Positions 25,121-34,658 of a stretch of DNA of 64,000 bases are shown one piece after another. Position numbers and translations under genes: made by a program. Numbering within the stretch: the stretch's first letter is position 1; every line of letters begins with the position of its first letter. Source of the DNA: Actinophytocola xinjiangensis (GTDB taxonomy: Bacteria > Actinomycetota > Actinomycetes > Mycobacteriales > Pseudonocardiaceae); assembly GCF_001921215.1 (NCBI RefSeq), contig NZ_MSIF01000030.1, forward strand, positions 29,823-93,822. The letters are read 5' to 3'. The notes under the pieces were generated by a model that worked only from the letters and a program-made list of their open reading frames with translations, was not told the DNA's origin and ran no database searches.

Positions 25121-28100
25121 ATGGGTGGGGCTGGGTTTCGCGACGTGCTCGCGGTCCCCGAGTTCCGCGCGCTCTGGTCGGCGGAGGTCCTGTCGGTCGC
25201 CGGGGACCAGCTGGCCAGGGTCGGTTTGGCCGTCCTGGTCTTCTCCCAGACCGACTCCGCCGGGCTGACCGCGCTGACCTACGCGCTGACGTTCCTTCCC
25301 GCTCTGCTCGGCGGGGTACTGCTCGGCGGACTGGCCGACCGGTTCCCCCGCCGCGAACTGATGGTCACCGTCGACCTGGCGCGCGCCGGCTGCGCCGGAC
25401 TGATGGCGGTTCCCACCCTGCCCCTACCGGTGCTGATGGCGCTGGTGTTCCTGCTGACGCTCGGCGGGGCGCCGTTCAAGGCCGCGCAGCAGGCACTGCT
25501 GCCGACGATCCTGTCCGGCCCTCGGTTCGTCGCCGGGCTCGCGCTGCGCACGGTCACCAACCAGTCGGCGCAGGTCGCCGGCTTCCTCGGCGGCGGCGCC
25601 CTGGTGGCGATGATGGAGCCGCAGCTCGCGCTCGGGCTCAACGCGGTGACGTTCCTTGTCGCGGCGCTCGTGCTGACGACCGGCGTGGCACACCGGCCGG
25701 CCGCACGCGGCAACGGTACCGAACGGTCGGTCGGCGCGGCGAGGTTGATCTGGCACGACCCGCGACTGCGCGCGCTGACCGCACTGTCCTGGCTGGCCGG
25801 GCTGTTCATCGTCCCGGAGGCGCTGGCCGCGCCCTACGCCAGGGACCTCGGCGCCCCGGTCGCGGCCGTCGGCCTGCTGATGGCGGCGATCCCGATCGGC
25901 AGCATCGCCGGCGGCTGGCTGGTCGCCCGCGTCCGCGAGCACCGGCGCGACCAGGCGATCGGCCCCTTCGCACTCGCCGCCGGGGTACCGCTGGCGCTGT
26001 GCCTGTTCGGACCGCCGTTGCCGCTGGTCACCGCACTGTGGGCGGTGTCCGGCGTGTTCGCGACGGCGTACCTGGTGTTGGCCCAGGCCGCGTTCGTGCT
26101 CGCCGTGCCGGACCGGCACCGGGGGGCCGCGTCCGGGTTGGCCGGCGCCGGGGTGCTGTCCTCCCAGGGAGTCGCGGTCCTCGGTGCCGGCATACTCGCT
26201 GACATGACCAGTCCGGTACTCGCCGTCACCGTCGGTGGCGTGGCGGGTATCGCGCTGAGCGCGCTGATCGGCGCGCCGTGGCTTCGCGCCCGCACCCGGG
26301 TCGACGACCCGGACGGGCGCGAGACCGACGGCGCTGATCACGGCGCTGATCACGATGCTGATGTCACTGTCACCAGTCCCAGCTACGCGACATCTCGCAC
26401 ACCACCTCTCCACGAACAAACCCCCAACCCACGTACGGACCCCACCGAGGTCACCAGTCCCAACTCCGCAACCCGAACACCTCCTCAACCAGCGACGACT
26501 TCCGAACCACGCACGCTCACCAGTCCCAACTCCGCACCGGACACACCTCCCTCACCAGCCACAACCACCGGACAACCCGCGCTCACCAGTCCCAGCTACG
26601 CATCGAGCGCACCTCCCTCCACGTCGACCAACTCCGACGAACCAGCACTCACCAGTCCCAACTCCGCACCGCGCACACCTCCCCACGCCAGAAAAGACAC
26701 CGACAACCACGGACTCACCAGTCCCAGCTACGCACCACGAACACCTCCCTCACCAGCGACAACCTCCGACGAACCACCGCTCACCAATCCCAGCTACGCG
26801 ACATCACGCACACCGCCCTTCCGTGGGATCACCGCACGACTTCGGCCACGCACCGCGCTCACCAGTCCCAACTCGCCACCGCGAACACCTCCTCTCCCCA
26901 CACCGGTCGCACACGCCAGGGACGACAATCAACAGTCCGAAGTCACCAGTCCCAGCTACGCACCACGAACACCTCCCTCACCAGCGAGAACCACCGAGAA
27001 ACCACCGCTCACCAATCCCAGCTCGCCACCGCGCACACCTCCTACCGCCGAGTACGGCAACGGACAGATGAGTCAACACACAGAGGTCACCAGTCCCAAC
27101 TCGCCACCACGAACACCTCCTCCCACGGAGCTTTCCGCCGGGCTACCACCGGGAGGGACCGACCAGTCGCAGGCCCCCCGATCGCGCACCCCAGCATCCC
27201 TTTCCACTGATCAGCGGTCCAGGTTGCCGACCCGCTGGTCAATGTGGCGGGAACCGGCGAGGGTGATCGTCCTCCTGCTGTTCGTGGAAGCCGCCGCTGT
27301 GGGGCTGACGGTGTTCCAGGCCCTGCGCGCGTCGATCGACGTCGCCGATCTGACCACGCTCGCGGTGATCGTCTGCCTCGGCCTCGCCATGGGCGAGATG
27401 ACCAGGCACGTCGAGCGGGTACGCCGGCGCTTCAACGACACGCCGCACGTGAACCTGACCTCGGTGTGGACCTTCTCCGCGATCCTGATGCTGCCGGCGG
27501 TGCTGGTGCCGATGGTGACCTGCGCGCTCTACCTGCACCTGTTCTGGCGCAGCTGGTACCGGGTGCGCAGCGTGCGCGCCTACCGCCTGGTCTTCACCGC
27601 CTCGACGGTGGTGCTCGCCGCCTACAGCGCCTCGGCCATCCGCGACCTGACCACCCCGGCGGACAAGGCACTGTGGGGAAATCCGGCCGTGGTCGCCGCC
27701 GTCGCGCTCGCGATCGTGGCGTACTCGCTGGTCAACCTGGGTCTGGTGGCCACCGCGATCACCCTGCACGAGCGGAAGTTCATGCTGCGGCGGGCGTTGG
27801 GCACCGGCAAGGAAGCGGCGCTGGAGTACGGCACCATCTGCCTGGGCGCGATCACCGCGCTGCTGATCGACATCCACCCCGCGTGGGCGCTGCTGATCAT
27901 CCCGGTGCTGCTGGTGCTGCACCGGTCGGTGCTGATGCGCCAACTGGAGGAGGCGGCCTCCACCGACCAGAAGACCGGCCTGGCCAACGCCACCGCCTGG
28001 ACGAACATGGCCTCGGCCGAGGTCCGGCGCGCGGAACGCGACGACACCCAGGTCGGCGTGCTGATGGTCGACCTCGACCACTTCAAGTCGGTCAACGACA

Positions 28101-28492
28101 CCCACGGCCACCTGGTCGGCGACCGGGTCCTGCAGGCGGTGGCGGACACGCTGACCGGCTGCGCGCGGCGCTACGACGTGGTCGGCCGCTGGGGCGGCGA
28201 GGAGTTCGTGGTGCTCTGCCCGGAGGTCACACCGGACACGCTGCGCGGGATCGGCGAGCGCATCTGCGAGCGGGTCCGTGAGCTGCGGGTTCCGGTCGCC
28301 GAGCCGGGCGGTGAGGTGGTGTGCGGGCTGACCGTGTCGATCGGGCTCGCGGTCTACCCGAAGTTCGGGCCGGACCTGCAGGACGTGCTGCTGGCCGCCG
28401 ACGACGCGCTGTTCGTCGCCAAGGACTCGGGGCGCGACCAGGTGCAGATGATCGTGGCGGCGGTCGGGGACCTCAACGGCTATCGGGGCTGA
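25121..28492 (+). CDS. MFS transporter - repeat linker - membrane GGDEF diguanylate cyclase fusion
   Basis: One frame of 1123 residues. Residues 1-410 form an MFS exporter (EntS/MFS_3-like, GDQLARVGLAVLVF, LADRFPRR). Residues 417-670 are eleven degenerate 22-residue repeats of the type LTSPNSAPRTPP. Residues 700-960 are a multi-helix membrane sensor, and the C-terminus is a GGDEF domain with LMVDLDHFKSVND, RRYD (an I-site RxxD) and RWGGEEF near 1024, so it should make cyclic di-GMP and be product-inhibited. Each half is complete. The repeat linker has poorer third-position GC than its flanks. No stop or frameshift separates the halves; a second internal start (ATG 27068 or 27242) for a separate GGDEF protein remains possible. 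Confidence 0.75.
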   Translation: MGGAGFRDVLAVPEFRALWSAEVLSVAGDQLARVGLAVLVFSQTDSAGLTALTYALTFLPALLGGVLLGGLADRFPRRELMVTVDLARAGCAGLMAVPTLPLPVLMALVFLLTLGGAPFKAAQQALLPTILSGPRFVAGLALRTVTNQSAQVAGFLGGGALVAMMEPQLALGLNAVTFLVAALVLTTGVAHRPAARGNGTERSVGAARLIWHDPRLRALTALSWLAGLFIVPEALAAPYARDLGAPVAAVGLLMAAIPIGSIAGGWLVARVREHRRDQAIGPFALAAGVPLALCLFGPPLPLVTALWAVSGVFATAYLVLAQAAFVLAVPDRHRGAASGLAGAGVLSSQGVAVLGAGILADMTSPVLAVTVGGVAGIALSALIGAPWLRARTRVDDPDGRETDGADHGADHDADVTVTSPSYATSRTPPLHEQTPNPRTDPTEVTSPNSATRTPPQPATTSEPRTLTSPNSAPDTPPSPATTTGQPALTSPSYASSAPPSTSTNSDEPALTSPNSAPRTPPHARKDTDNHGLTSPSYAPRTPPSPATTSDEPPLTNPSYATSRTPPFRGITARLRPRTALTSPNSPPRTPPLPTPVAHARDDNQQSEVTSPSYAPRTPPSPARTTEKPPLTNPSSPPRTPPTAEYGNGQMSQHTEVTSPNSPPRTPPPTELSAGLPPGGTDQSQAPRSRTPASLSTDQRSRLPTRWSMWREPARVIVLLLFVEAAAVGLTVFQALRASIDVADLTTLAVIVCLGLAMGEMTRHVERVRRRFNDTPHVNLTSVWTFSAILMLPAVLVPMVTCALYLHLFWRSWYRVRSVRAYRLVFTASTVVLAAYSASAIRDLTTPADKALWGNPAVVAAVALAIVAYSLVNLGLVATAITLHERKFMLRRALGTGKEAALEYGTICLGAITALLIDIHPAWALLIIPVLLVLHRSVLMRQLEEAASTDQKTGLANATAWTNMASAEVRRAERDDTQVGVLMVDLDHFKSVNDTHGHLVGDRVLQAVADTLTGCARRYDVVGRWGGEEFVVLCPEVTPDTLRGIGERICERVRELRVPVAEPGGEVVCGLTVSIGLAVYPKFGPDLQDVLLAADDALFVAKDSGRDQVQMIVAAVGDLNGYRG
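26369..27130 (+). repeat. Eleven-copy in-frame repeat array in the MFS-GGDEF linker
   Basis: CACCAGTCCC or CACCAATCCC recurs at 26371, 26452, 26518, 26584, 26650, 26716, 26782, 26860, 26944, 27010 and 27088. Spacings are 81, then six of 66 (one repeat apart), then 78, 84, 66 and 78, all multiples of three. Each unit is CACCAGTCCCA, a variable GCTACGC or ACTCCGC, and a following CACACCTCC. The unit encodes about 22 residues rich in Pro, Thr and Ser. Confidence 0.9.
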
Positions 28493-28910
28493 CGCCGTCG
28501 GCCGGTTTGCCGGCGGCGTGGGCGGCGCGGGCCCGGCTCAGCTCGCCGCGATGGTCCTCGGCCCACTTGGCCAGCGGCAGCAGGGCACGCAGCAGGGAGC
28601 GACCCATCGGGGTCAGCTGGTACCAGGTCGAGCCGAAGGTGCTCGGCCGGTCGATCTTCACGACCAGGCCGTCACGCTGCATGCGGTGCAGGGTGTCGGT
28701 CAGCACCTTCTGCCGCAGCGGCCGCTCGTGGGTGACCCAGCCGAGGCGTTCCTCGGTCCGGTTGATGTGTTCGAGCAGCTTCGAGTACGTCATCGGCCGC
28801 GCGGTCAGCGAGGCCAGTACGGCGGTCACCCACTGGCCGGACAGGGCACCCATCGCCTCGTGGATGCCGTGTCGGTACGGAAGGCTTTCGTCGCTCAAGG
28901 TCACCCCCAC
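28473..28910 (-). CDS. HxlR family winged-helix regulator
   Basis: A 145-residue protein of the HxlR group: GALSGQWVTAVLASLTARPM is the first helical segment with the W-x-x-x-I/V-L pattern, RPLRQKVLTDTLHRMQRDGLV is the recognition helix, and STWYQLTPMGRSL is the wing. HxlR proteins are small dimers sensing reactive electrophiles or redox state. The 3' end overlaps the convergent GGDEF frame by 20 bases. The gene lies alone on its strand, so the target is unknown. Confidence 0.88.
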   Translation of the reverse strand: MGVTLSDESLPYRHGIHEAMGALSGQWVTAVLASLTARPMTYSKLLEHINRTEERLGWVTHERPLRQKVLTDTLHRMQRDGLVVKIDRPSTFGSTWYQLTPMGRSLLRALLPLAKWAEDHRGELSRARAAHAAGKPADGVSPDSR

Positions 28911-29241
28911 CGCCCAAGGTCGAGCACCAGTCTGCCGGACCGACTTCGTTCCGTGTTCGTCCGGCCACCATGACGTACATTACGCCGAACGAGTGAATCC
29001 CTGCGCCCAAGGCCTGGTCAGGGGTCACATACCCCCCAGTTGGCCGGTTACGCACCTTGCAGTGCGCCGAGGGTCGAGGTGTACGAATCGTTCGGCCGCG
29101 GTGGTTCTGACTGCGGATCGGGGAGCCGGGGCGGCGGTGATGCCGACGAATCCGAGCCGCGGGTAACCATCCTTGCCCGCGTTGTCGGTGTCACCGTCAA
29201 CCTGCTTCCCGACGAGCGGTCCGAGCCACCGTGGCCTCGTG
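28911..29241. other. Intergenic region without a recognised gene
   Basis: This stretch lies between the HxlR start and the terminator hairpin of the LLM gene. Open frames here are short and lack ribosome sites or known motifs. It should contain the HxlR promoter near 28911-28980, but no convincing operator or RNA element was recognised. Confidence 0.5.
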
Positions 29242-29277
29242 CCGCCGGTGATCGCGGGAGAGGGGGATCACCGGCGG
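29242..29277 (-). terminator. Hairpin terminator of the LLM oxidoreductase gene
   Basis: A perfect 12-bp stem, CCGCCGGTGATC (29242-29253) with GATCACCGGCGG (29266-29277), and a 12-base loop. It lies six bases downstream of the minus-strand LLM stop. Confidence 0.75.
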
Positions 29278-29282
29278 TTCGG

Positions 29283-30287
29283 TTACCGCCCGGCCAGGCC
29301 GGCGGCGACCTTCTCCGCGATCAGCTCGAACGACCGGATCCGGTCGTGCACGTCGTAGACCATCGTGGTCAGCATCAGCTCGTCGGCACCGGTCCGGTCC
29401 AGCAGCCCGCGCAGCTGGGTGCGGACGGTCTCCGGCGACCCGACGGCCTGGTCGGCGAACCGGTCCTCGGCGAACGCGCGCTCCTGGTCGGTGTACGGGT
29501 AGGCGGCGGCCTCCTCCGGGCTCACCAGCGCCTCCGGTTTGCCGGTGCGCAGCTTGAGGAACGCCAGCGACGCCGGACCGGACAGGTACCGGGCCTGCTC
29601 GTCGGTGTCCGCGCAGATGGCGTTGACCGCGATCGTCGCGTAGGGCCGCCCCAGCCAGCGTGACGGCCGGAAGTTCGACCGGTACAGCTCCAGCGCCGGC
29701 ACGGTGTTCGCCGAGCTGAAGTGGTGGGCGAAGGAGAACGGAAGGCCCAGCAGCCCGGCGAGCTGCGCGGAGAACCCGGACGAGCCCAGCAGCCAGATCG
29801 CCGGCTCGTTGCCCCGGCCGGGGACCGCGACGATCTGACCGTCGCCGCCCTCGAAGTAGCCGATCAGGTCGGCCAGTTCCTGGGGGAAGCCCTCGGCGGA
29901 CAGCCCGGCCATCGTGCGCCGAAGGGCCAGCGCGGTGCGCTGGTCGGTGCCGGGCGCGCGGCCGATGCCCAGGTCGATCCGTCCCGGGTGCAGCGCCTCC
30001 AGTGTGCCGAACTGCTCGGCGACCACCAGCGGCGCGTGGTTGGGCAGCATCACCCCGCCGGACCCGACCCGGATCGTCGAGGTCGCCGCGGCCAGGTGCG
30101 CGATCAGGACGGCCGGCGACGAGCTGGCGATGGAGGGCATGTTGTGGTGCTCGGCCACCCAGATCCGGCGATAGCCCAGTTCCTCGACGCGCCGGGCGAG
30201 CGCGGTGGTCGCCGCCAGCGCCTCGGTGGCGGTCGCGTTCTTCGCCAGCGGGGCCAGCTCCAGCACGGAAAGAGGTACGTCGCTCAC
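29283..30287 (-). CDS. LLM class flavin-dependent oxidoreductase
   Basis: A 334-residue luciferase-like protein, starting [14 protein letters not shown] and with [40 protein letters not shown] and the FMN-binding [13 protein letters not shown]. This is the typical FMN-dependent subgroup (MsnO8-like/YhbW-like) that needs a separate flavin reductase. Substrate unknown. GTG 30287 with AGGA upstream was chosen over longer in-frame starts because family similarity begins there. It is divergent from a GNAT gene. Confidence 0.88.
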   Translation of the reverse strand: MSDVPLSVLELAPLAKNATATEALAATTALARRVEELGYRRIWVAEHHNMPSIASSSPAVLIAHLAAATSTIRVGSGGVMLPNHAPLVVAEQFGTLEALHPGRIDLGIGRAPGTDQRTALALRRTMAGLSAEGFPQELADLIGYFEGGDGQIVAVPGRGNEPAIWLLGSSGFSAQLAGLLGLPFSFAHHFSSANTVPALELYRSNFRPSRWLGRPYATIAVNAICADTDEQARYLSGPASLAFLKLRTGKPEALVSPEEAAAYPYTDQERAFAEDRFADQAVGSPETVRTQLRGLLDRTGADELMLTTMVYDVHDRIRSFELIAEKVAAGLAGR

Positions 30288-30339
30288 GTTCCTGGGCAAC
30301 CGCCGCCCGCCCCGGTTTCTTCCCCGCATACTCGACGTC

Positions 30340-30813
30340 ATGACCGTGGTACTGCGCGCCATGACCGACGACGAGTTCGGTGACTGGTTCACCGCCACCG
30401 CCGATGACTACCTCGCCCAGCGGATCCGCGCTGGTGAGACCGCCGACGTGGCGCGGGCCAAGGCCGAGGAGCACCTGGCCGCCGCCTTCCCCGACGGTCG
30501 GCCCGGGCCCGGCCACCGGCTGTGGATCGCCGAGGCGGACGGCGTCACGGTCGGCTCGGTCTGGGTCGGCCCGCACCCCGACCGGCCCGGCGACCCGGCC
30601 ACGGCCTGGCTGTTCGCCATCGAGGTCGACCAGGCCCACCGGGGCCGGGGCCTCGGCCGGGCGACACTCACCGCGCTGGAGGCGGCGCTGGCCGCCGACG
30701 GGGTCACCGAGCTGGGCCTGAACGTCTTCGCCGGCAACGACACCGCCCGCCGGCTCTACGCCACCGCCGGCTACCACGAGCGGGCGGTGTCGATGTCCAA
30801 AAAGCTCACCTGA
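30340..30813 (+). CDS. GNAT family N-acetyltransferase
   Basis: A 157-residue GNAT protein: [17 protein letters not shown] at the start, an acetyl-CoA loop [16 protein letters not shown] (about 103-118), and a C-terminal [20 protein letters not shown]. The N-terminal region with a variable [13 protein letters not shown] helix resembles the acetyltransferases near mycothiol or antibiotic-resistance loci, but no substrate can be named. The ATG at 30340 lies 52 bases from the divergent LLM start, implying back-to-back promoters. Confidence 0.85.
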   Translation: MTVVLRAMTDDEFGDWFTATADDYLAQRIRAGETADVARAKAEEHLAAAFPDGRPGPGHRLWIAEADGVTVGSVWVGPHPDRPGDPATAWLFAIEVDQAHRGRGLGRATLTALEAALAADGVTELGLNVFAGNDTARRLYATAGYHERAVSMSKKLT

Positions 30814-30899
30814 CCTCCCGGGGTTGCGCTGGTTGGCCGTCGCAGAGGCGGCGCGTGAGCCGTTAGGGTTCCGCTTCCGGCCGCACCCCTGGAGGCAGC

Positions 30900-33638
30900 A
30901 TGTCCGTCCGCCGCGCCGCAGCCGCGCTGCTGGTCCCGCTGGTCGTCGCCGGCCTGACGACGACCGCGACCACCGCGACCGCCGGCGACGGCCCCCGGGC
31001 ACTGCACTCGCTACGCGGGCCGGTCACCGACGAGAACTTCTACTTCGTCATGGCCGACCGGTTCGCCAACGGCGACCCCGGCAACGACCGAGGTGGCCTG
31101 GCCGACGACCCGCTGGTCTCCGGCTTCGACCCCACGAAGAAGGGCTTCTACAACGGCGGTGACCTCGCCGGCCTGCGCGAGCGGCTCGACTACATCCAGG
31201 GCCTGGGCACCACGTCGATCTGGCTGACGCCCAGCTTCACCAACAAGCCGGTGCAGCCGGAGGACGGCCCGTCGGCCGGCTACCACGGCTACTGGATCAC
31301 CGACTTCACCCGGATCGACCCGCACCTGGGCAGCAACGCCGAGCTCGCCGCGCTGGTCGACGACGCGCACGAGCGCGGCATGAAGGTCTACTTCGACATC
31401 ATCACCAACCACACCGCCGACGTCATCGGCTACGCCCAGGGCGCGCGCAGGCCCTACACCAGCAAGGACGTCTCGCCGTACCGGACGGCCAGCGGTGAGG
31501 TGTTCGACGACCGCGACGTCGAGGGCGCGTTCCCGGCGCTCGACCCGGCGACCTCGTTCCCGTACACGCCGGTGCTCGACCCCGATGAGCGGGACCTGAA
31601 GGTGCCGGCCTGGCTCAACGACGTGACGCTGTACCACAACCGGGGCGACACGACCTTCACCGGCGAGGACTCCCAGTACGGCGACTTCTTCGGCCTGGAC
31701 GACCTGTTCACCGAGAACCCGCGCGTGGTCGACGGGATGGCCGAGATCTACGAGCGGTGGATCGCCGACTTCGGCATCGACGGTTTCCGGATCGACACGA
31801 TGAAGCACGTCGACGACGCGTTCTGGACCGAGTTCGGGCCCCGGGTGCTGCGGTTCGCCCGTGAGCAGGGCAAACGCGAGTTCTTCATGTTCGGCGAGGT
31901 GTTCGACACGACGAAGGACTACACCTCGCACTTCACCACGGCCGGCCGGATGCAGGCCGTGCTGGACTTCCCGTTCCAGGACGCCGCCCGGACCTTCGCG
32001 TCCCGTGGCGGACCGACCGACGCGCTCGGCGAGTTCTTCACCGGCGACGACTGGTACACCGACGCCGACTCGAACGTCTACAGCCTGCCGACCTTCCTCG
32101 GCAACCACGACATGGGCCGCTTCGGCGGGTTCGTGGTCGCCGACAACCCTGGTCAGGGCGACGCCGAGTGGGTGTCGCGGGACCGTCTCGGGCACGAGCT
32201 GATGTACTTCGCGCGCGGCAACCCGGTGATCTACTACGGCGACGAGCAGGGCTTCACCGGCCCCGGCGGCGACCAGGACGCCCGGCAGACCCTGTTCGCC
32301 TCGCGGGTCCCCGAGTACCTCGACGACGACCTGCTCGGCACGGACGCCACCCACGCCGGCGACAACTACGACCGGCGGCACCCGCTGTACCGGTCGATCA
32401 GCCGCCTGGCCGAGGTGACCGCCGCGCATCCCGCGCTGCGTGACGGCGTCCAGCAGCACCGGCTGTCCTCGGCGGAGTCGGGCGTCTACGCGTTCTCCCG
32501 TACCGACCGGGCGCGCGGCCGCGAGTACGTGGTGGCGCTGAACAACAGCGAGGCCCCGAAGACCGTCGCGATCCCCACCTACACCGCCGGCAAGTCCTAC
32601 AAGCTCGTGTACGGCACCGGTTCCGGCCGCCTGTCGACCAGCCGTGACGGCACGCTGACGGTGACCGTTCCGGCGCTGTCGACCGTGGTCTACGGCCTCA
32701 ACGGCCGGATCCCGCGCTCGGCCGGCGCGCCCCGGATCTCGCTGGCCCCGCCCGTTCCGGCCGCCGAGTCCCGCGGGCGGCTGGAGGTCACGGCCGACGT
32801 GCGCGGCTCGTCGCTGTACGAGGTGAGCTTCGAGGCCAGGGTCGGCGGCGGCCGCTGGCAGCCGGTCGGCACCGACGACAACGCGCCGTACCGGGTGTTC
32901 CACGACGTGTCCGGTGCGGCGCCGGGGACGCCGGTCGAGTACCGCGCGGTCGTGCTGGACAACGCCGGGCACACCCGGGCCGCCGCACCGGTCCGGGCCA
33001 CCGTGCCCGCCCCGGCGCTGACGATCGAGGCGCCGGCCGAGGGCGGCGGTGTGCGGGGCACGGTCGAGGTCCGGGCGGTGGCCGATCCCGAGCGCGGCAC
33101 CCACGTCGTGCGGTTCGAGCGCAGTGTGGCCGGCGGGGCGTGGACGGCCGTGGGCAGCGACGACACCTCGCCCGCGTACACCGTGTTCGACGACCTGTCG
33201 GCGCTGGACCTGGCTCCCGGCACGCCGGTGGCCTACCGCGCGCTGCTGGCCGGCGGGGTGTCCTCGGCGGTCCGCACGGTCCGCTACGCCGGTCCCCCGG
33301 CGGCGACGGCGACCGTGCGCTACCACCGCCCGGCCGGCGACTACGGCGAGTGGGGCCTGCACCTGTGGGGCGACGCGCTGGACCAGTCGGTGATCGACCA
33401 GGTGACCTGGGACGATCCGTGGCCCGTGACCCGGATCGAGGACGGCTGGGCGGTGTACGAGATCCCGCTGGCCGACGACACCACACCGGTGAACTTCATC
33501 ATGCACCTGCCGGGCGGGGACGCCGTCCCGGACACCCGGGAACCGGGCGGCGACCGGTCGTTCCTGCCGATCGACACGCCGCAGGTGTGGCTGCGGCAGG
33601 GCGATCCGGCCGTGTACCCGCAGCCGCCGGGCAGCTAG
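30900..33638 (+). CDS. Secreted GH13 alpha-amylase-type enzyme with C-terminal modules
   Basis: A 912-residue secreted glycoside hydrolase. Signal peptide 1-28, then a GH13 barrel: IITNHTADV (region I), GFRIDTMKH with nucleophile Asp299, MFGEVFD with acid/base Glu333, and LGNHDMGR with Asp404. After a beta domain come two Ig-like modules (about 610-800) and a terminal pullulanase-associated starch-binding module (YHRPAGDYGEWGLHLWGD). It should hydrolyse starch or glycogen extracellularly. GGAGG is placed well before the ATG. No DasR- or MalR-type operator was recognised upstream. Confidence 0.93.
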   Translation: MSVRRAAAALLVPLVVAGLTTTATTATAGDGPRALHSLRGPVTDENFYFVMADRFANGDPGNDRGGLADDPLVSGFDPTKKGFYNGGDLAGLRERLDYIQGLGTTSIWLTPSFTNKPVQPEDGPSAGYHGYWITDFTRIDPHLGSNAELAALVDDAHERGMKVYFDIITNHTADVIGYAQGARRPYTSKDVSPYRTASGEVFDDRDVEGAFPALDPATSFPYTPVLDPDERDLKVPAWLNDVTLYHNRGDTTFTGEDSQYGDFFGLDDLFTENPRVVDGMAEIYERWIADFGIDGFRIDTMKHVDDAFWTEFGPRVLRFAREQGKREFFMFGEVFDTTKDYTSHFTTAGRMQAVLDFPFQDAARTFASRGGPTDALGEFFTGDDWYTDADSNVYSLPTFLGNHDMGRFGGFVVADNPGQGDAEWVSRDRLGHELMYFARGNPVIYYGDEQGFTGPGGDQDARQTLFASRVPEYLDDDLLGTDATHAGDNYDRRHPLYRSISRLAEVTAAHPALRDGVQQHRLSSAESGVYAFSRTDRARGREYVVALNNSEAPKTVAIPTYTAGKSYKLVYGTGSGRLSTSRDGTLTVTVPALSTVVYGLNGRIPRSAGAPRISLAPPVPAAESRGRLEVTADVRGSSLYEVSFEARVGGGRWQPVGTDDNAPYRVFHDVSGAAPGTPVEYRAVVLDNAGHTRAAAPVRATVPAPALTIEAPAEGGGVRGTVEVRAVADPERGTHVVRFERSVAGGAWTAVGSDDTSPAYTVFDDLSALDLAPGTPVAYRALLAGGVSSAVRTVRYAGPPAATATVRYHRPAGDYGEWGLHLWGDALDQSVIDQVTWDDPWPVTRIEDGWAVYEIPLADDTTPVNFIMHLPGGDAVPDTREPGGDRSFLPIDTPQVWLRQGDPAVYPQPPGS

Positions 33639-33648
33639 GTTCACCTCC

Positions 33649-34125
33649 GTGGCAGGTAGGGGAACTCCGGCGATCGTGCTGCTGACCAGGCAGCGTGTCC
33701 CGCACCAGGTGCACGAGTACGCGCACGACCCGAGGGCGGCCTCGTTCGGCACGGAGGCCAGCGAGGTCCTCGGGCTGCCGGCGGAGCGGGTGTTCAAGAC
33801 GCTGGTCGCCGAGGTCGACGGCGTGTTGACGATCGGTGTCGTCCCGGTCTCCGGCCAGCTCGACCTCAAGGCCCTGGCGGCGGCGGCCGGGGGCAAGCGG
33901 GCGAAGATGGCCGAGGTCGCGGCGGCCGAGCGGGCGACCGGGTACGTGGCCGGCGGCATCGCCCCGCTGGGTCATCGCAAGCGCCTGCCGGTCGTCATCG
34001 ACTCGTCGGCGACGGCGTTCGAGACGATCTTCTGCAGTGCCGGGCGCCGTGGCCTGGAGATCGAACTGTCGCCGACCGACCTGGCGACGCTGGCCGACGC
34101 GACGATCGCCCCGATCGCCGGCTAG
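33649..34125 (+). CDS. ybaK: Cys-tRNA(Pro)/Cys-tRNA(Cys) deacylase YbaK
   Basis: A 158-residue YbaK/EbsC-type editing protein, AMLL by fold: TPAIVLLTRQRVPHQVHEY at the start, ERVFKTLVAEVDG with the conserved lysine, and YVAGGIAPLGHRKRLPVVID, the hallmark of this subgroup. It hydrolyses mischarged Cys-tRNA(Pro). The GTG start lies just ten bases after the amylase stop with no clear ribosome site, so it may be coupled or leaderless. Family length and motifs match closely. Confidence 0.93.
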   Translation: MAGRGTPAIVLLTRQRVPHQVHEYAHDPRAASFGTEASEVLGLPAERVFKTLVAEVDGVLTIGVVPVSGQLDLKALAAAAGGKRAKMAEVAAAERATGYVAGGIAPLGHRKRLPVVIDSSATAFETIFCSAGRRGLEIELSPTDLATLADATIAPIAG

Positions 34126-34131
34126 GGGTCC

Positions 34132-34590
34132 TCAGGTCATTCCGGCCAGCCGATCGAGGAAGTCGCGCTGGCCCTTGACGATCTTCTCGGTGGCCTCGGC
34201 CAGCGGGAACCACGCCACCCGGTCCAGTTCGGGGAACTCCTGGGTGCGGCCGGAGCGCGGCGGCCACTCCATCTCGAAGGTCCCGGGTACGACGGTGTCC
34301 GGGTCGAGGTCGCCGGCCAGCGCCCAGGCGGTGACCGTCTTGCCGGACTGGCGCACCTCGCCCAGCGGCACCCAGTCGCCGGGCGGCACCGGCAGGCCGA
34401 GTTCCTCGGTGAACTCCCGGCGGGCGGCGGTTTCCGGCGGCTCCTCCGGCGGGTACTCGCCCTTGGGCATGGTCCAGGCGGCGGCGTCCTTGCGCGCCCA
34501 GAAGGGCCCGCCCATGTGGCCGAGCAGGACCTCGATCCCGTCCTCGGCCCGGCGGTACAGCAGGATCCCGGCACTGCGCTTCACTGGCAC
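34132..34590 (-). CDS. NUDIX hydrolase
   Basis: A 152-residue Nudix protein. The Nudix box is complete, running from GEYPPEEPPETAAR through REFTEELGL, with both catalytic glutamates present. VKRSAGILLYRRAEDGIEVLLGH opens the fold. Family members cleave nucleoside diphosphates linked to another group. The GTG start at 34590 was chosen by alignment of the fold with the family; upstream residues are non-conserved. It faces the YbaK gene end-to-end, six bases apart. Confidence 0.9.
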   Translation of the reverse strand: MPVKRSAGILLYRRAEDGIEVLLGHMGGPFWARKDAAAWTMPKGEYPPEEPPETAARREFTEELGLPVPPGDWVPLGEVRQSGKTVTAWALAGDLDPDTVVPGTFEMEWPPRSGRTQEFPELDRVAWFPLAEATEKIVKGQRDFLDRLAGMT

Positions 34591-34658
34591 GGCGACAGTC
34601 TGACACCGACGACTATTTTTGTCTTGACAATTTCTCCTGTCGGCGAGAAGCTGGTCCC

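Noticed and set aside
26369..27130. CRISPR-like array of repeats
   Set aside because: Repeat units are degenerate, spacing is always a multiple of three, spacers are related to each other, and no cas gene is nearby. It is an in-frame coding or captured repeat.
27242..28492. Calling the GGDEF domain as a separate gene from ATG 27242
   Set aside because: The similarity with the 38036 paralogue begins before this ATG and no ribosome site precedes it. I keep the fusion but state the doubt.
31011..33959. Long minus-strand open frame across the amylase gene
   Set aside because: Its translation is low-complexity Arg/Val/Gly-rich text, opposite a GH13 gene with intact catalytic residues.
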